This document shows, piece by piece, positions 46,351 to 54,855 of a stretch of DNA of 64,000 nucleotides. This DNA comes from Pseudoalteromonas sp. H105. GTDB lineage: Bacteria > Pseudomonadota > Gammaproteobacteria > Enterobacterales > Alteromonadaceae. The stretch lies in the NCBI RefSeq assembly GCF_001469215.1, contig NZ_LOFH01000001.1, positions 1 to 64,000 of the forward strand. Direction: 5' to 3'. Positions within the stretch are counted from its first letter, which is position 1, and every line of letters starts with the position of its first letter. The translations under genes were made by a program, and so were the position numbers. The notes beneath the pieces were generated by a model, which was given only the letters and a program-made list of their open reading frames with translations, made no database searches and had not been told where the DNA came from.

Positions 46351-47871
46351 ATGATAAAAAAGATAGCGATAGTAGGAGGAGGAACTGCGGGATGGCTTAC
46401 GGCCAATCATTTAGGCCAATCCTTACTTGGTACTGATATTGAAATTACGCTAGTTGAATCACCAACTATACCCTCGATAGGTGTTGGTGAGGGAACAGTT
46501 CCTTCGATTCGTAATTCATTACAAAAGTTTGGAATTAGTGAAACAGACTTTATACGTGAGTGTGATGTTACCTTTAAACAGTCAATTAAATTTGTTAATT
46601 GGCTAGACAAACACAAGCATGGTGAAAACTTTTATCACCACTTATTTGATCACCCACATATATTTGGGGAAGAGTTAACAGATCAATGGTTAAGCAGTGA
46701 TAGGCATCAACAATATGCCGATAATGTCTCTAAGCAAGCAATATGCTGTGAAAAAATGCGTGCGCCGAAGTCAATTTCAACGCCAGAATTTGTAGGTCTT
46801 AACGGTTATGCTTATCATTTTGATGCAAAAAAGTTTGCTAGTTTCTTAATGAATCATGCCCAAAAAACGTTTGCTATTCAGCACCTGTATGCAGAAATTA
46901 TAGATGTTAATTGTGATCAAGATGGTTTTGTCACACACTTGATTGATAATGAAAAAAATGAGTTAAGTTTCGATTTTATTATTGACTGTTCAGGCTTTAG
47001 TGCTGCTATTTTAGGCGAAAAGCTAAATGTTGACTTTATAGATCGTTCAAATGAATTGTTAACAGACACAGCGATAACGTTGCAAGTACCTACATCTGTA
47101 GATGATGAGATTCCGCCATATACAATAGCAACAGCCCATCAAGCAGGTTGGATTTGGGATATTGCATTAACAGAGCGCCGAGGTGTTGGTTTTGTTTATT
47201 CTTCAAAGCACATGAGTGAAGAGCAAGCGAAAAAGAAATTGCATCATTACCTAGGTAATAAGTTTACGCATTTAAAGCCTCGAAAAATACCAATAAAAGT
47301 AGGTCGCAGAGAAAAGTTTTGGCATAAAAACTGTGTCGCTATTGGTTTATCACAAGGGTTTGTGGAGCCATTAGAAGCAACCGCTATTCTAATAACCGAT
47401 TTCTCAGGGAATCTGTTATCTAAGCGTTTTCCTCGAAATAAAGAGGATATTGATATAATTGCAACCGATTTTAATAAACAAGTAGAGTATGTGTGGGATA
47501 GTACATTCGACTTTATTAAGTTGCACTACTTTATATCTGATCGAGATGATTCTTTATTTTGGGTGGATAACAAGCAACCTTCAACCTTGTCTGAGAAGTT
47601 AAAAAGCAACGTGTTAAAATGGCAAAGCTTTTCACCTATAAGAGAGGATTTTGATAGTAAGTTTGATTTGTTTGACTTAGAAAATTACCTTTATGTGCTT
47701 TTTGGTATGAATTATTTGCCAAAGACAGAACAATTATCTGAACAAGCCAGTTTATTGGCTCAGCAGCAAGTTGATTTAAAAAAGCGTCGCGTCGAACAGT
47801 TATTAATCGAATTACCTTCACATCGAGGGCTTATAAACAAAATAGCTAAGTTTGGCTTACAAAAGCTCTGA
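46351..47871 (+). CDS. Tryptophan-halogenase-family flavoprotein of a TonB sugar locus
   Basis: The 506-residue flavin-dependent protein begins IAIVGGGTAGWLTANHLG, the FAD-binding GxGxxG loop. It carries GVGEGTVPSIRNSL, the family GWIWDIALTERRGVGFVYSS (a WxWxI-type motif) and GLSQGFVEPLEATAI. Real tryptophan halogenases chlorinate indoles. Members encoded next to TonB receptors and sapC in marine bacteria are widespread, and their substrates are unproven, so halogenation should not be assumed. It follows the receptor gene after a terminator, 75 bases away. Confidence 0.9.
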   Translation: MIKKIAIVGGGTAGWLTANHLGQSLLGTDIEITLVESPTIPSIGVGEGTVPSIRNSLQKFGISETDFIRECDVTFKQSIKFVNWLDKHKHGENFYHHLFDHPHIFGEELTDQWLSSDRHQQYADNVSKQAICCEKMRAPKSISTPEFVGLNGYAYHFDAKKFASFLMNHAQKTFAIQHLYAEIIDVNCDQDGFVTHLIDNEKNELSFDFIIDCSGFSAAILGEKLNVDFIDRSNELLTDTAITLQVPTSVDDEIPPYTIATAHQAGWIWDIALTERRGVGFVYSSKHMSEEQAKKKLHHYLGNKFTHLKPRKIPIKVGRREKFWHKNCVAIGLSQGFVEPLEATAILITDFSGNLLSKRFPRNKEDIDIIATDFNKQVEYVWDSTFDFIKLHYFISDRDDSLFWVDNKQPSTLSEKLKSNVLKWQSFSPIREDFDSKFDLFDLENYLYVLFGMNYLPKTEQLSEQASLLAQQQVDLKKRRVEQLLIELPSHRGLINKIAKFGLQKL

Positions 47872-47926
47872 TATAGCGTTGCTTGTTCCTCGTATACTAT
47901 AGCGATAGATTATGTGGTTTGGTCGT

Positions 47927-48637
47927 TTATTCAATTAGCCGAAAGAAGCTTGAAATAGATAGGCGACCATGTCTTATATCTGCTGTGTAATCGACATTAT
48001 TATCTAAACTTGCACAGTGTAATAAATTACTTTTATATAAAACGATTCGATTCTCTTTTGCTTCAATACTAACAACCTGCTCAAATAATGATGTATCACT
48101 ATTTAAATATCCAGAGTGTTGCGATTCATGCTTTTTCGTTTCTTCAATTAACTCTAGAAAGGCATGCTGATTTTCATCTGTTATTTTAACTAAGTTCTTT
48201 GGCTTATAACGATATATGGCAGTGCCGTTAGATTCCTTTCCTTTTATATAATGAACTGCTGCGTAGGTATTATCATCAGTTGAGTCAATGTGGGGGATGC
48301 GTTGAAGAATGTTTAAATCCCCCGATTTTTGAGTAACCAGTGATAACTTACACCTATGTAAATAGAGATTTTGTTTACCTTTGAACACGCCTTTGTCTTT
48401 CAACGTGGCAAATAGCTGCTCAAAAACGCGATAATAAGGTTTCGGCATTGTATCTCTTTTACCAGGAAATAAAGTACCGTCGCTTCCAATGGGTTCTAAA
48501 TAAGCAAAGTGATTAGCAAAGTGAATTACAGGGTCAATACTTTTCAAGAAATTATCAATGATAATAATGTCTTCGCCAATGCTTTCAATATGAATGATAT
48601 CAATTTTATAGTGTGGGTTTAACGCGTAATTTTCCAT
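47927..48637 (-). CDS. DUF6445-type protein, possible 2-oxoglutarate oxygenase fold
   Basis: The protein has 236 residues; I start it at the ATG at 48637, while the frame opens at a TTG at 48646. HID at about residues 116-118 (IPHIDSTDDNTYAAVHYIKG), a later His in LLHCASLDNN and an Arg in RLSISSFF follow the H-x-D...H...R order of 2-oxoglutarate/Fe(II) oxygenases. The family is commonly placed beside tryptophan-halogenase-like genes in TonB sugar loci. It is convergent with the halogenase gene. The name and fold are recognised by pattern only. Confidence 0.65.
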   Translation of the reverse strand: MENYALNPHYKIDIIHIESIGEDIIIIDNFLKSIDPVIHFANHFAYLEPIGSDGTLFPGKRDTMPKPYYRVFEQLFATLKDKGVFKGKQNLYLHRCKLSLVTQKSGDLNILQRIPHIDSTDDNTYAAVHYIKGKESNGTAIYRYKPKNLVKITDENQHAFLELIEETKKHESQHSGYLNSDTSLFEQVVSIEAKENRIVLYKSNLLHCASLDNNVDYTADIRHGRLSISSFFRLIE

Positions 48638-48886
48638 ATTTCCCAAGCTTATTTAATCCTAAAACTACTGAATATATTAACAAAATTTTACTATTATGTA
48701 ATGGTAAAGGTTTACGCGTAGATTAATTTTTGAACCATCATTTATTTGCATAAAAGACCTTTGCTATTCTTTGATTTAAATTGTACAAATTGCCACAAAA
48801 TTTTCACTTCCTTTTTGCAACCAAAACCTTTAGCCTTAGGGTACTAACAGCAAAAATCATAATTTATAAATTAATGGAGCAGTAAC

Positions 48887-49591
48887 ATGGCGGAGCAACA
48901 AGTACAGCCTTTACACAACGAAAAACATGCCAACACTAAAATTCAAAACGGCATCAATGTAGAATTTTTAAAATCACAGCATTTAGTGCCAGTTGTTGCA
49001 CATGAGTTTGCACGTGTAGCAAACGAATTTCCAATGTCTTTCGTAAAAAATAACGAAACAGGTCAGTTTCAAGCCGTTGCTATGTTTGGTTTAGAGCCAG
49101 GTGAAAATTTATTTGTTCAAGACGGTAAATGGACAGCAGCTTATGCACCAATGGCTACAACGCGTTACCCACTTGGTTTGGTTAAACACCCGCAAGAAGA
49201 TCAATACGGTATCGTGATTGATGAAGCAAGCCCTTTAGTTGGTGAAGCTGAAGGCAGTGCATTATTCGAAAACGGTGAAGAGACGGATTACTTAAAGCGT
49301 CGTAAAGATGCATTGGTATCATTTATTGAGTTTTCGAAAGTGACTGAAGCTTTCACTCAATATCTAGCTGACAAAGAGCTTTTAGTAGCGCAAACACTGA
49401 CAGTTGATATCAAAGGTGAGAAAAAAGACATCAACGGTATTTACCTTATTGATGAGAAAAAACTAAATGAACTAAGCGACGAGGACTTTTTAGACCTTCG
49501 TAAGCGTGGCTATTTAGCACCAATGTATTCTTTCTTGACGTCTACGCATCAAGTAGCACGTTTAGCACGTTTGAAAGCTCAACAATCTTAA
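48887..49591 (+). CDS. SapC family protein
   Basis: A 234-residue SapC-like protein: FLKSQHLVPVVAHEFARVANEFPMSFVKNNETGQFQAVAMFGLEPGENLFV, with EASPLVGEAEGSALFENGEETDYLKRR further on. The name comes from the S-layer protein SapC of Campylobacter, but no signal peptide is seen and the role in these sugar loci is unknown. Association with TonB receptors and tryptophan-halogenase-like genes is well known from Caulobacter and Alteromonadales. It has its own terminator. Confidence 0.9.
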   Translation: MAEQQVQPLHNEKHANTKIQNGINVEFLKSQHLVPVVAHEFARVANEFPMSFVKNNETGQFQAVAMFGLEPGENLFVQDGKWTAAYAPMATTRYPLGLVKHPQEDQYGIVIDEASPLVGEAEGSALFENGEETDYLKRRKDALVSFIEFSKVTEAFTQYLADKELLVAQTLTVDIKGEKKDINGIYLIDEKKLNELSDEDFLDLRKRGYLAPMYSFLTSTHQVARLARLKAQQS

Positions 49592-49610
49592 TCAAATGTG
49601 AAATTTAAAT

Positions 49611-49634
49611 AAAGCGCCACTAGGCGCTTTTTTT
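49611..49634 (+). terminator. Terminator of sapC-like gene
   Basis: AAAGCGCC-ACTA-GGCGCTTT followed by a T-run, 20 bases after the stop codon. Confidence 0.9.
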
Positions 49635-49716
49635 ATGTGTTCTATCTGGTAAATGTTGTAATTGAGGATAAGTTTATTCACATTAGTGCTACATATAAAA
49701 CACTATACAGAAAAAT

Positions 49717-50751
49717 ATGAACACATTAGTTTTAGCTGTCTTAGTCAGTGCAACGTCAATTATTGTTAGCCCGCCATCGCTTGCTAATACAAGCCCATTT
49801 GCAATTGCCATTCATGGTGGCGCCGGTACCATTGAAAAAAGTCGTTTTACACCAGAGCAAGAAAAAGCATACAGAGCCAAACTTAAAGAAGCTGTAGAGA
49901 TTGGCTATCAAGTACTTGAGCAAGGCGGAGAGAGCTTAGATGCTGTTACAGCCGCTATTAATGTATTAGAGAATTCTCCTTACTTTAATGCTGGCCGAGG
50001 GGCTGTTTATACATACGAGGGTGCACATGAACTCGATGCTTCAATTATGGATGGGCGAGACCGTCAAGCCGGGGCTGTTGCAGGTGTTAAACACATTGAA
50101 AACCCAATTAACTTAGCTCGTTTAGTTATGGAACAATCAGTCCACGTAATGCTTAGTGGACAAGGCGCTGAAGAGTTTGCTAAAAATCATGACGTTCCAT
50201 TGATTGAAAATAGTCTCTTTAATACTGAAAATCGCTATAAGTCCCTGTTGAAAGCTAAAGAGAAACTAGATAAAGCAAAGCAAACAAACAAAGATTATCA
50301 AGCAGCACACTCAGCACTTCCCGTGAACTTTAAAATGGGTACCGTTGGGGCTGTCGCGCTTGATAAGACTGGTAATTTAGCAGCAGGTACTTCGACGGGG
50401 GGCATGACTGCGAAACGATTTGGTCGTATTGGCGATGCGCCTATCATTGGAGCGGGCACATTTGCGGAGAATGAGTCTTGTGCTGTGTCTGCAACAGGGC
50501 ATGGGGAGTATTTTATTCGTTATAGTGTTGCTGCTGATATCTGTGCTCGCGTTAAATATCAGGGGAAAACGATCACAGAAGCTGGCGATGAGGTAATCAA
50601 TGGTGTACTTAAACCAATCGGTGGAACGGGCGGTGTCATAATCGTTGATAAGGATGGCAACTTGAGTATGCCATTCAACACCTCTGGTATGTATAGGGCT
50701 AGCAAGTCAAACACGCAAGCTACTTATGTGGGTATATTCAAAGGAGAGTAG
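49717..50751 (+). CDS. Exported isoaspartyl peptidase / L-asparaginase (Ntn hydrolase)
   Basis: The 344-residue protein has a signal peptide (cut after LANT, about residue 25). It is a plant-type asparaginase that self-cleaves to alpha and beta chains. FAIAIHGGAGTIEKSRF, GGESLDAVTAAINVLENSPYFNAGRGAVY and ELDASIMDG are in the alpha part. The nucleophilic Thr about 209 is in MGTVGAVALDKTGNLAAGTSTGGMT, followed by ATGHGEYFIR. It removes isoaspartyl dipeptides or asparagine in the periplasm. The 12-15% longer size than E. coli IaaA comes from the signal peptide and the linker. Confidence 0.93.
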   Translation: MNTLVLAVLVSATSIIVSPPSLANTSPFAIAIHGGAGTIEKSRFTPEQEKAYRAKLKEAVEIGYQVLEQGGESLDAVTAAINVLENSPYFNAGRGAVYTYEGAHELDASIMDGRDRQAGAVAGVKHIENPINLARLVMEQSVHVMLSGQGAEEFAKNHDVPLIENSLFNTENRYKSLLKAKEKLDKAKQTNKDYQAAHSALPVNFKMGTVGAVALDKTGNLAAGTSTGGMTAKRFGRIGDAPIIGAGTFAENESCAVSATGHGEYFIRYSVAADICARVKYQGKTITEAGDEVINGVLKPIGGTGGVIIVDKDGNLSMPFNTSGMYRASKSNTQATYVGIFKGE

Positions 50752-50788
50752 TCGGGTTCTGAGCGTATGTATAACAATGAATAATTTA

Positions 50789-50944
50789 TTAGGGTGATGT
50801 AGCTAGCTTATTTGTGTAATCACCCTTAATTATTTCTAATGCTTTTAAAACATCTTCAGGTTCTACATCGTTCTCTTCTAGCAATTGGATCAGATCAACA
50901 GCTAGTTTAATGTGGGCAGGCGCTTGTTCGAGTGATGGATTCAT
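50789..50944 (-). CDS. ybaM: YbaM (DUF2496) small protein
   Basis: This 51-residue cytoplasmic protein is too short for routine gene lists: [20 protein letters not shown], then [20 protein letters not shown] and [11 protein letters not shown]. It matches E. coli YbaM along its length (LAP...VKLAVDLI.LLEEN...VL.AL.IVK.DY..KL). In E. coli ybaM lies next to priC, and priC is encoded just upstream here, which supports the call. It overlaps the ComFB-like gene by 4 bases (ATGA). Function unknown. Confidence 0.85.
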   Translation of the reverse strand: MNPSLEQAPAHIKLAVDLIQLLEENDVEPEDVLKALEIIKGDYTNKLATSP

Positions 50945-51219
50945 GCTTGCCCTTTTTTAGCTATTTGACTGATAGCGACTTCGATAGCCACGTTAACTTG
51001 GTTTTCCATATGAATTCGTTCGTGTTGTGGTAAATAAAAAGCCATATCAACATCAAATCGAATATAGCGGGGCGTTAATTGATTTAATACGGTACAACAA
51101 AAATCAGCCATAACATCTTCATCATATAGCTTATCTAATTTGCGCTTTATTATTTCTTCAACCACTATTTTTTCGAAGTAGTTGTGTATATCATCATGAA
51201 GTCGCACTGCCTTGCTCAC
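50941..51219 (-). CDS. ComFB-like protein
   Basis: The 92-residue protein [23 protein letters not shown]...[32 protein letters not shown] matches the late competence protein ComFB family: the N-terminal helices, the [16 protein letters not shown] core and a Cys pair. The ComFB role in Gram-negatives is unclear; in cyanobacteria and others it has been linked to cyclic nucleotide binding. It sits between priC and ybaM, with ATGA coupling to ybaM. Confidence 0.8.
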   Translation of the reverse strand: MSKAVRLHDDIHNYFEKIVVEEIIKRKLDKLYDEDVMADFCCTVLNQLTPRYIRFDVDMAFYLPQHERIHMENQVNVAIEVAISQIAKKGQA

Positions 51220-51333
51220 TTAGTTTATGTCTTTGATTTTAGTTTATACTAAGGTGTTGGATAAATCGAATATCTGGTGCAAAATTGAGCGTGAAGTTGC
51301 TACTTTAGTAAAAATCTATTACGTATATGATAC

Positions 51334-51942
51334 TTAACGTAGTTGTTGTTTTTCAACTTGTTGTATTTTCTCTTCAGTAGCTGATATAGCCTTGCGGCAT
51401 CGGCCTAAGCGACCATGCAACGTTAATATTTCCAAGTTAAGCTCAGAGGCTTTAGCAGGGCCCACATTTTGCATCTTTAGTTTACGTTCGTCTATCATCA
51501 ATACAAGCCTGCGTTCAAACTCATGATTCTGTTTTAATTCATCGTAGAGTTCATGTATGGGTTGCATTATTTTTTTTGCCGCTTGTTGCAAAGCTTTAGG
51601 CTTGCTCCGTGGCTTAAAGGTATTTTTATTTTCTTTGGCCCAAATAGGTGTTGATTTTATGACGTTAAATACGGCTTCTACTTGATTGCCAATACGTTCA
51701 ATGGCGTAATTGTATGCATGGCGATGTTCTGCTGGCGGGAGCCTGTTTATTTCATCTTCTATTTCAATGATATAGTCAACTAAATTCAAGCTTTTTGTTG
51801 AGAAAACACGGCGATCAAATAAACTAGGCTGAGCTTGCATATATCGGTTTTTAGAGAGCAGTTTTGCGTTATCGAATTTAATCGCTTGTTGTTTAAGTAT
51901 ATCCACTTGGTGGCAAAGTTTTTCAAATGCGGCTGATTGCAT
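51334..51942 (-). CDS. priC: Primosomal replication protein PriC
   Basis: The 202-residue helical protein has PriC features: FDRRVF, INRLPPAEHRHAYNYAIERIGNQVEAVFNVI, ELKQNHEFERRLVLMIDERKLKM and ILTLHGRLGRCRKAISATEEKI. PriC restarts stalled replication forks by loading DnaB. It begins one base behind the TSUP permease stop, so it shares the dinG operon. ybaM downstream repeats the E. coli neighbourhood. Confidence 0.85.
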   Translation of the reverse strand: MQSAAFEKLCHQVDILKQQAIKFDNAKLLSKNRYMQAQPSLFDRRVFSTKSLNLVDYIIEIEDEINRLPPAEHRHAYNYAIERIGNQVEAVFNVIKSTPIWAKENKNTFKPRSKPKALQQAAKKIMQPIHELYDELKQNHEFERRLVLMIDERKLKMQNVGPAKASELNLEILTLHGRLGRCRKAISATEEKIQQVEKQQLR

Positions 51943-51943
51943 A

Positions 51944-52720
51944 TTAAAGATATGCCTCGTAAATTAATTTCAGCGCTAAAACAATAACAACGGTATTAAA
52001 CACGGGCTTAATAAACTTGCTACCAAATCGAATGGCAGAATGGGCCCCTAACCAAGCACCTAGCATAAGAAACACGCCCATCGTGATACCTAACAAAAAG
52101 TTAACGTGACCAAGAGCAACAAAGGTGATGAGAGAGACAAAATTTGAAACAAAGTTCATTGAGCGCGCTAAGCCGCAATTTAATAGTAAACTCATTTTAT
52201 AAAGTAAGCTGTTTGAGGCTGTCCAAAATGTTCCAGCACCAGGGCCTGCTAGCCCGTCAAAAAAGCCAAGGCTTAATCCCTGTAGCCATTGTTTTATTTT
52301 TGTAGTTCGATTTAGAGGAGGTAATGCATCATCCTCAGTCGCACTAAGGTTGCCAAAAATGCTGTAGCAGGCCACAAGAATAATCACGACCGGTAACAGT
52401 TTATTTAAAAATTCAATACTTAAATAATCAACGACTAAAGTGCCGATTAAAGCACCTAATCCAGTAGCAATAATTGAGGCAGCCCAAAATCGGGGGTTGA
52501 ATAGTTGCTTGCGAAAGTAGGTAACGCTCGCGGTCAGTGATCCAAAGCTCGCAGCTAATTTGTTTGTACCTAAAGTCAAATGTGGAGGTAATCCAGCTGT
52601 CAATAAAGCGGGGACTGTTAACATGCCACCACCGCCGGCTATAGCATCTATGAAACCTGCGGCCAGTGCCACAGCGCAAAGAAGTGCCCATGTTGTTGGG
52701 TCAAGTGCAAGTTCAAACAT
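51944..52720 (-). CDS. TSUP-family (TauE/SafE, YfcA-like) permease
   Basis: The 258-residue inner-membrane protein has about eight hydrophobic helices: WALLCAVALAAGFIDAIAGGGGMLTVPALLTAGLPPHLTLGTNKLAAS, FFDGLAGPGAGTFWTA and ARSMNFVSNFVSLITFVALG. These are the two repeat motifs of TSUP transporters, which export or import organosulfur and sulfite-type anions. The start is the ATG at 52720, sharing one base with the dinG stop (TGATG). Substrate unknown; YfcA is the closest named relative. Confidence 0.9.
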   Translation of the reverse strand: MFELALDPTTWALLCAVALAAGFIDAIAGGGGMLTVPALLTAGLPPHLTLGTNKLAASFGSLTASVTYFRKQLFNPRFWAASIIATGLGALIGTLVVDYLSIEFLNKLLPVVIILVACYSIFGNLSATEDDALPPLNRTTKIKQWLQGLSLGFFDGLAGPGAGTFWTASNSLLYKMSLLLNCGLARSMNFVSNFVSLITFVALGHVNFLLGITMGVFLMLGAWLGAHSAIRFGSKFIKPVFNTVVIVLALKLIYEAYL

Positions 52721-54795
52721 CAATGGTCTATTTGTCTTTTAAAGGGTGGTAGTGTATCAAGCATGGCTTTTCCATATCGCTTGGTTACTAATCGGCGATC
52801 AAGAATAGTAATTCGTCCTTGGTCGTTTTCTTTACGCAGCAGTCTACCACAGCTTTGCACTAATTTCTTTGCCGCATCAGGCACGGTTATCGATAAAAAT
52901 GGGTTACCGCCCTTACTTTGGACAAATTCAGCTTGGGCTTCTTCTATCGGTGAGGTTGGCACTGCAAAAGGGATTTTAGTTATCACGAGGTTTTCAAGGT
53001 ATTTACCGGGTAAGTCTAAGCCTTCAGATAAGCTTTGTGTGCCGAATAATATACTACCTTCACCCTCATCTATATTCTTACTGTGTTTTTTTAAAAGCGC
53101 TTCACGCGACATTTCACCTTGAACTAAAATATCCATGTTTTTTAGTCGCAATGCTTTAACGACATGATCCATTTGCCAATAAGAGGCGAACAACACTAAA
53201 TTGGCTTGTTGCTTATTTAAGTGTGTCGGTAATATTTTGGCCAAATGATTGCTAAAGTCTTTATGTGTCGGTTCAATAATTGACTGTGGGATGTGAAGTA
53301 TTGCTTGATTTGGGTAGTCAAATGGCGAGGGGACTTTAAGGTACTTTACACCTTCTTCCTTAGCTAAACCACTTTCGTACGCAAAATGATCAAAAGATCC
53401 CAGCGCTGTTAAAGTGGCTGAACATAAAACAGCACCCGCACATTGTCGCCAAAGCTTGTCTTTTAAGTAATAGCCTACTTCTATCGGGCAATCGCTTAAG
53501 AGATGATCATGGTGGTTTTTATACTCTAAGCGTTTGATCCAACGCGCGTGTGGAATGCCTTCGCCTTTATTGGCGTAACTGAACCAAAGCTTGTTAAGTT
53601 GTTCTAACCGATTAATGTAATGGCCACTTTCACCCAGTATAGGATCGGCTACATAAGGTTTAATATCGCCGTCACTTACATCTTGTACTAGTGTGTCGTG
53701 CATTTTATTCAAACAGCGAAGGGCATCCAGGGTGGCTTCACTGATATCTTTGGCTTTGTTGAATAAAGAATCGGGTATTTCGCCATGTTCAAAACGGTAT
53801 GTGTCATCTTGAGTGTAATTAAAATCTGCGTTATCAAGTAGGTCCCGAACAACTTTCAAATCTTTATTGGCATCATTAATACTGTCACACAGCTTAAAAT
53901 TTTGCCCAATGGCTTTTTGTCCAACTAAAACTTTTGCCATTTTTCCACTGAATTTTGTCAGTTTATCGAGCCAATCAATCGTGCCTTTTATCGTCGCCGC
54001 TGCAGAAGAGAAGTCACGCGTGATATGGGCTAAATGGTGAGCCTCGTCAATAACATAAATTGTATTATCGGGCTCAGGTAAAATCTTACCGCCGCCTAAA
54101 TCAAGATCAGCGAGCAATAACGAATGGTTAATTACTAACACATCCATTTGCATTAAACGTTGCCGAGCAAGCTGAAATGGGCAAGTTTGATGGGCTTTCA
54201 TTTGTCGCTGGCAAGCATGTTTATCACAGGCAATTAATCCCCATACACGATCAGGAATGGTATCAGCCCAGCTATCTCTATCACCCTGCCACTTTTTATT
54301 AATGTATGCATCATAAAGTTGCTTTAAGCACTTTGCTTCCATCGGACTCAGAGGTGAGCTGAGTGAAGGCATAAACTCCATTTGAGTTTGACTATCACCA
54401 TTTACAGCATTGTGAAGTTTATGAGCACAAATATATCGCTGTCGACCTTTTACTAAATCAAACTTAAAATCAAGGCCCGAATGAGCCCTGAAAAAGGGGA
54501 GCTCTTTGCTGATTAGTTGTTCTTGTAACGCGACTGTCGCGGTGGATATGACAAGTTTCTTTTTCTGTGCAAGTGCTAAAGGCAAAGCCCCTAAGCAATA
54601 AGCGAGTGATTTACCTGTGCCCGTACCTGCTTCGATAACGCAAATACGTTGCTTTTTATGGTATTCACCAGCAAGTGTTTTTGCGATTTCAGCTACGAGA
54701 TAGTTTTGGCTACTCCGCGGACGATAATCGCTCAGGTTATCGGCCACATGCTTATGAATTTTTCGGATTGTGGCTTTTAAGGGATCAGAAAGCAT
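52720..54795 (-). CDS. dinG: DinG-family iron-sulfur ATP-dependent DNA helicase
   Basis: A protein of about 691 residues from the ATG at 54795; the frame opens at 54876. It is an XPD-like superfamily 2 helicase with Walker A EAGTGTGKS, [4Fe-4S] cysteines (RYICAHKL, ACDKHACQRQMKAHQTC), DEAHH (motif II), SLSEGLDLPGKYLENLVITKIPF and SCGRLLRKENDQGRITILDRR (motif VI). DinG unwinds 5'-tailed DNA, D-loops and R-loops and is SOS-induced in E. coli. It is divergent from polB, with a LexA-like box between. YoaA is the alternative paralog; length favours DinG. Confidence 0.9.
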   Translation of the reverse strand: MLSDPLKATIRKIHKHVADNLSDYRPRSSQNYLVAEIAKTLAGEYHKKQRICVIEAGTGTGKSLAYCLGALPLALAQKKKLVISTATVALQEQLISKELPFFRAHSGLDFKFDLVKGRQRYICAHKLHNAVNGDSQTQMEFMPSLSSPLSPMEAKCLKQLYDAYINKKWQGDRDSWADTIPDRVWGLIACDKHACQRQMKAHQTCPFQLARQRLMQMDVLVINHSLLLADLDLGGGKILPEPDNTIYVIDEAHHLAHITRDFSSAAATIKGTIDWLDKLTKFSGKMAKVLVGQKAIGQNFKLCDSINDANKDLKVVRDLLDNADFNYTQDDTYRFEHGEIPDSLFNKAKDISEATLDALRCLNKMHDTLVQDVSDGDIKPYVADPILGESGHYINRLEQLNKLWFSYANKGEGIPHARWIKRLEYKNHHDHLLSDCPIEVGYYLKDKLWRQCAGAVLCSATLTALGSFDHFAYESGLAKEEGVKYLKVPSPFDYPNQAILHIPQSIIEPTHKDFSNHLAKILPTHLNKQQANLVLFASYWQMDHVVKALRLKNMDILVQGEMSREALLKKHSKNIDEGEGSILFGTQSLSEGLDLPGKYLENLVITKIPFAVPTSPIEEAQAEFVQSKGGNPFLSITVPDAAKKLVQSCGRLLRKENDQGRITILDRRLVTKRYGKAMLDTLPPFKRQIDH

Positions 54796-54813
54796 GGGTG
54801 AATAACCTAAAGT

Positions 54814-54829
54814 ATGTATATAATTACAG
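54814..54829 (+). promoter_or_regulatory. Near-consensus LexA (SOS) box
   Basis: ATGTATATAATTACAG fits the CTG-N10-CAG LexA pattern with one mismatch in the first triplet. It lies 19 bases upstream of the dinG start and about 27 bases upstream of the likely polB start. Both genes are SOS-induced in E. coli. Confidence 0.55.
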
Positions 54830-54855
54830 TGCTGTATATTAATTGGGATCGAACA

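Noticed and set aside
46351..47871. Halogenated natural product cluster
   Set aside because: No biosynthetic enzymes are adjacent; the context is a TonB-SapC sugar locus.
54830..54846. Second LexA box (CTGTATATTAATTGGG)
   Set aside because: Only one half matches; the second triplet is GGG instead of CAG. The site at 54814-54829 is better.
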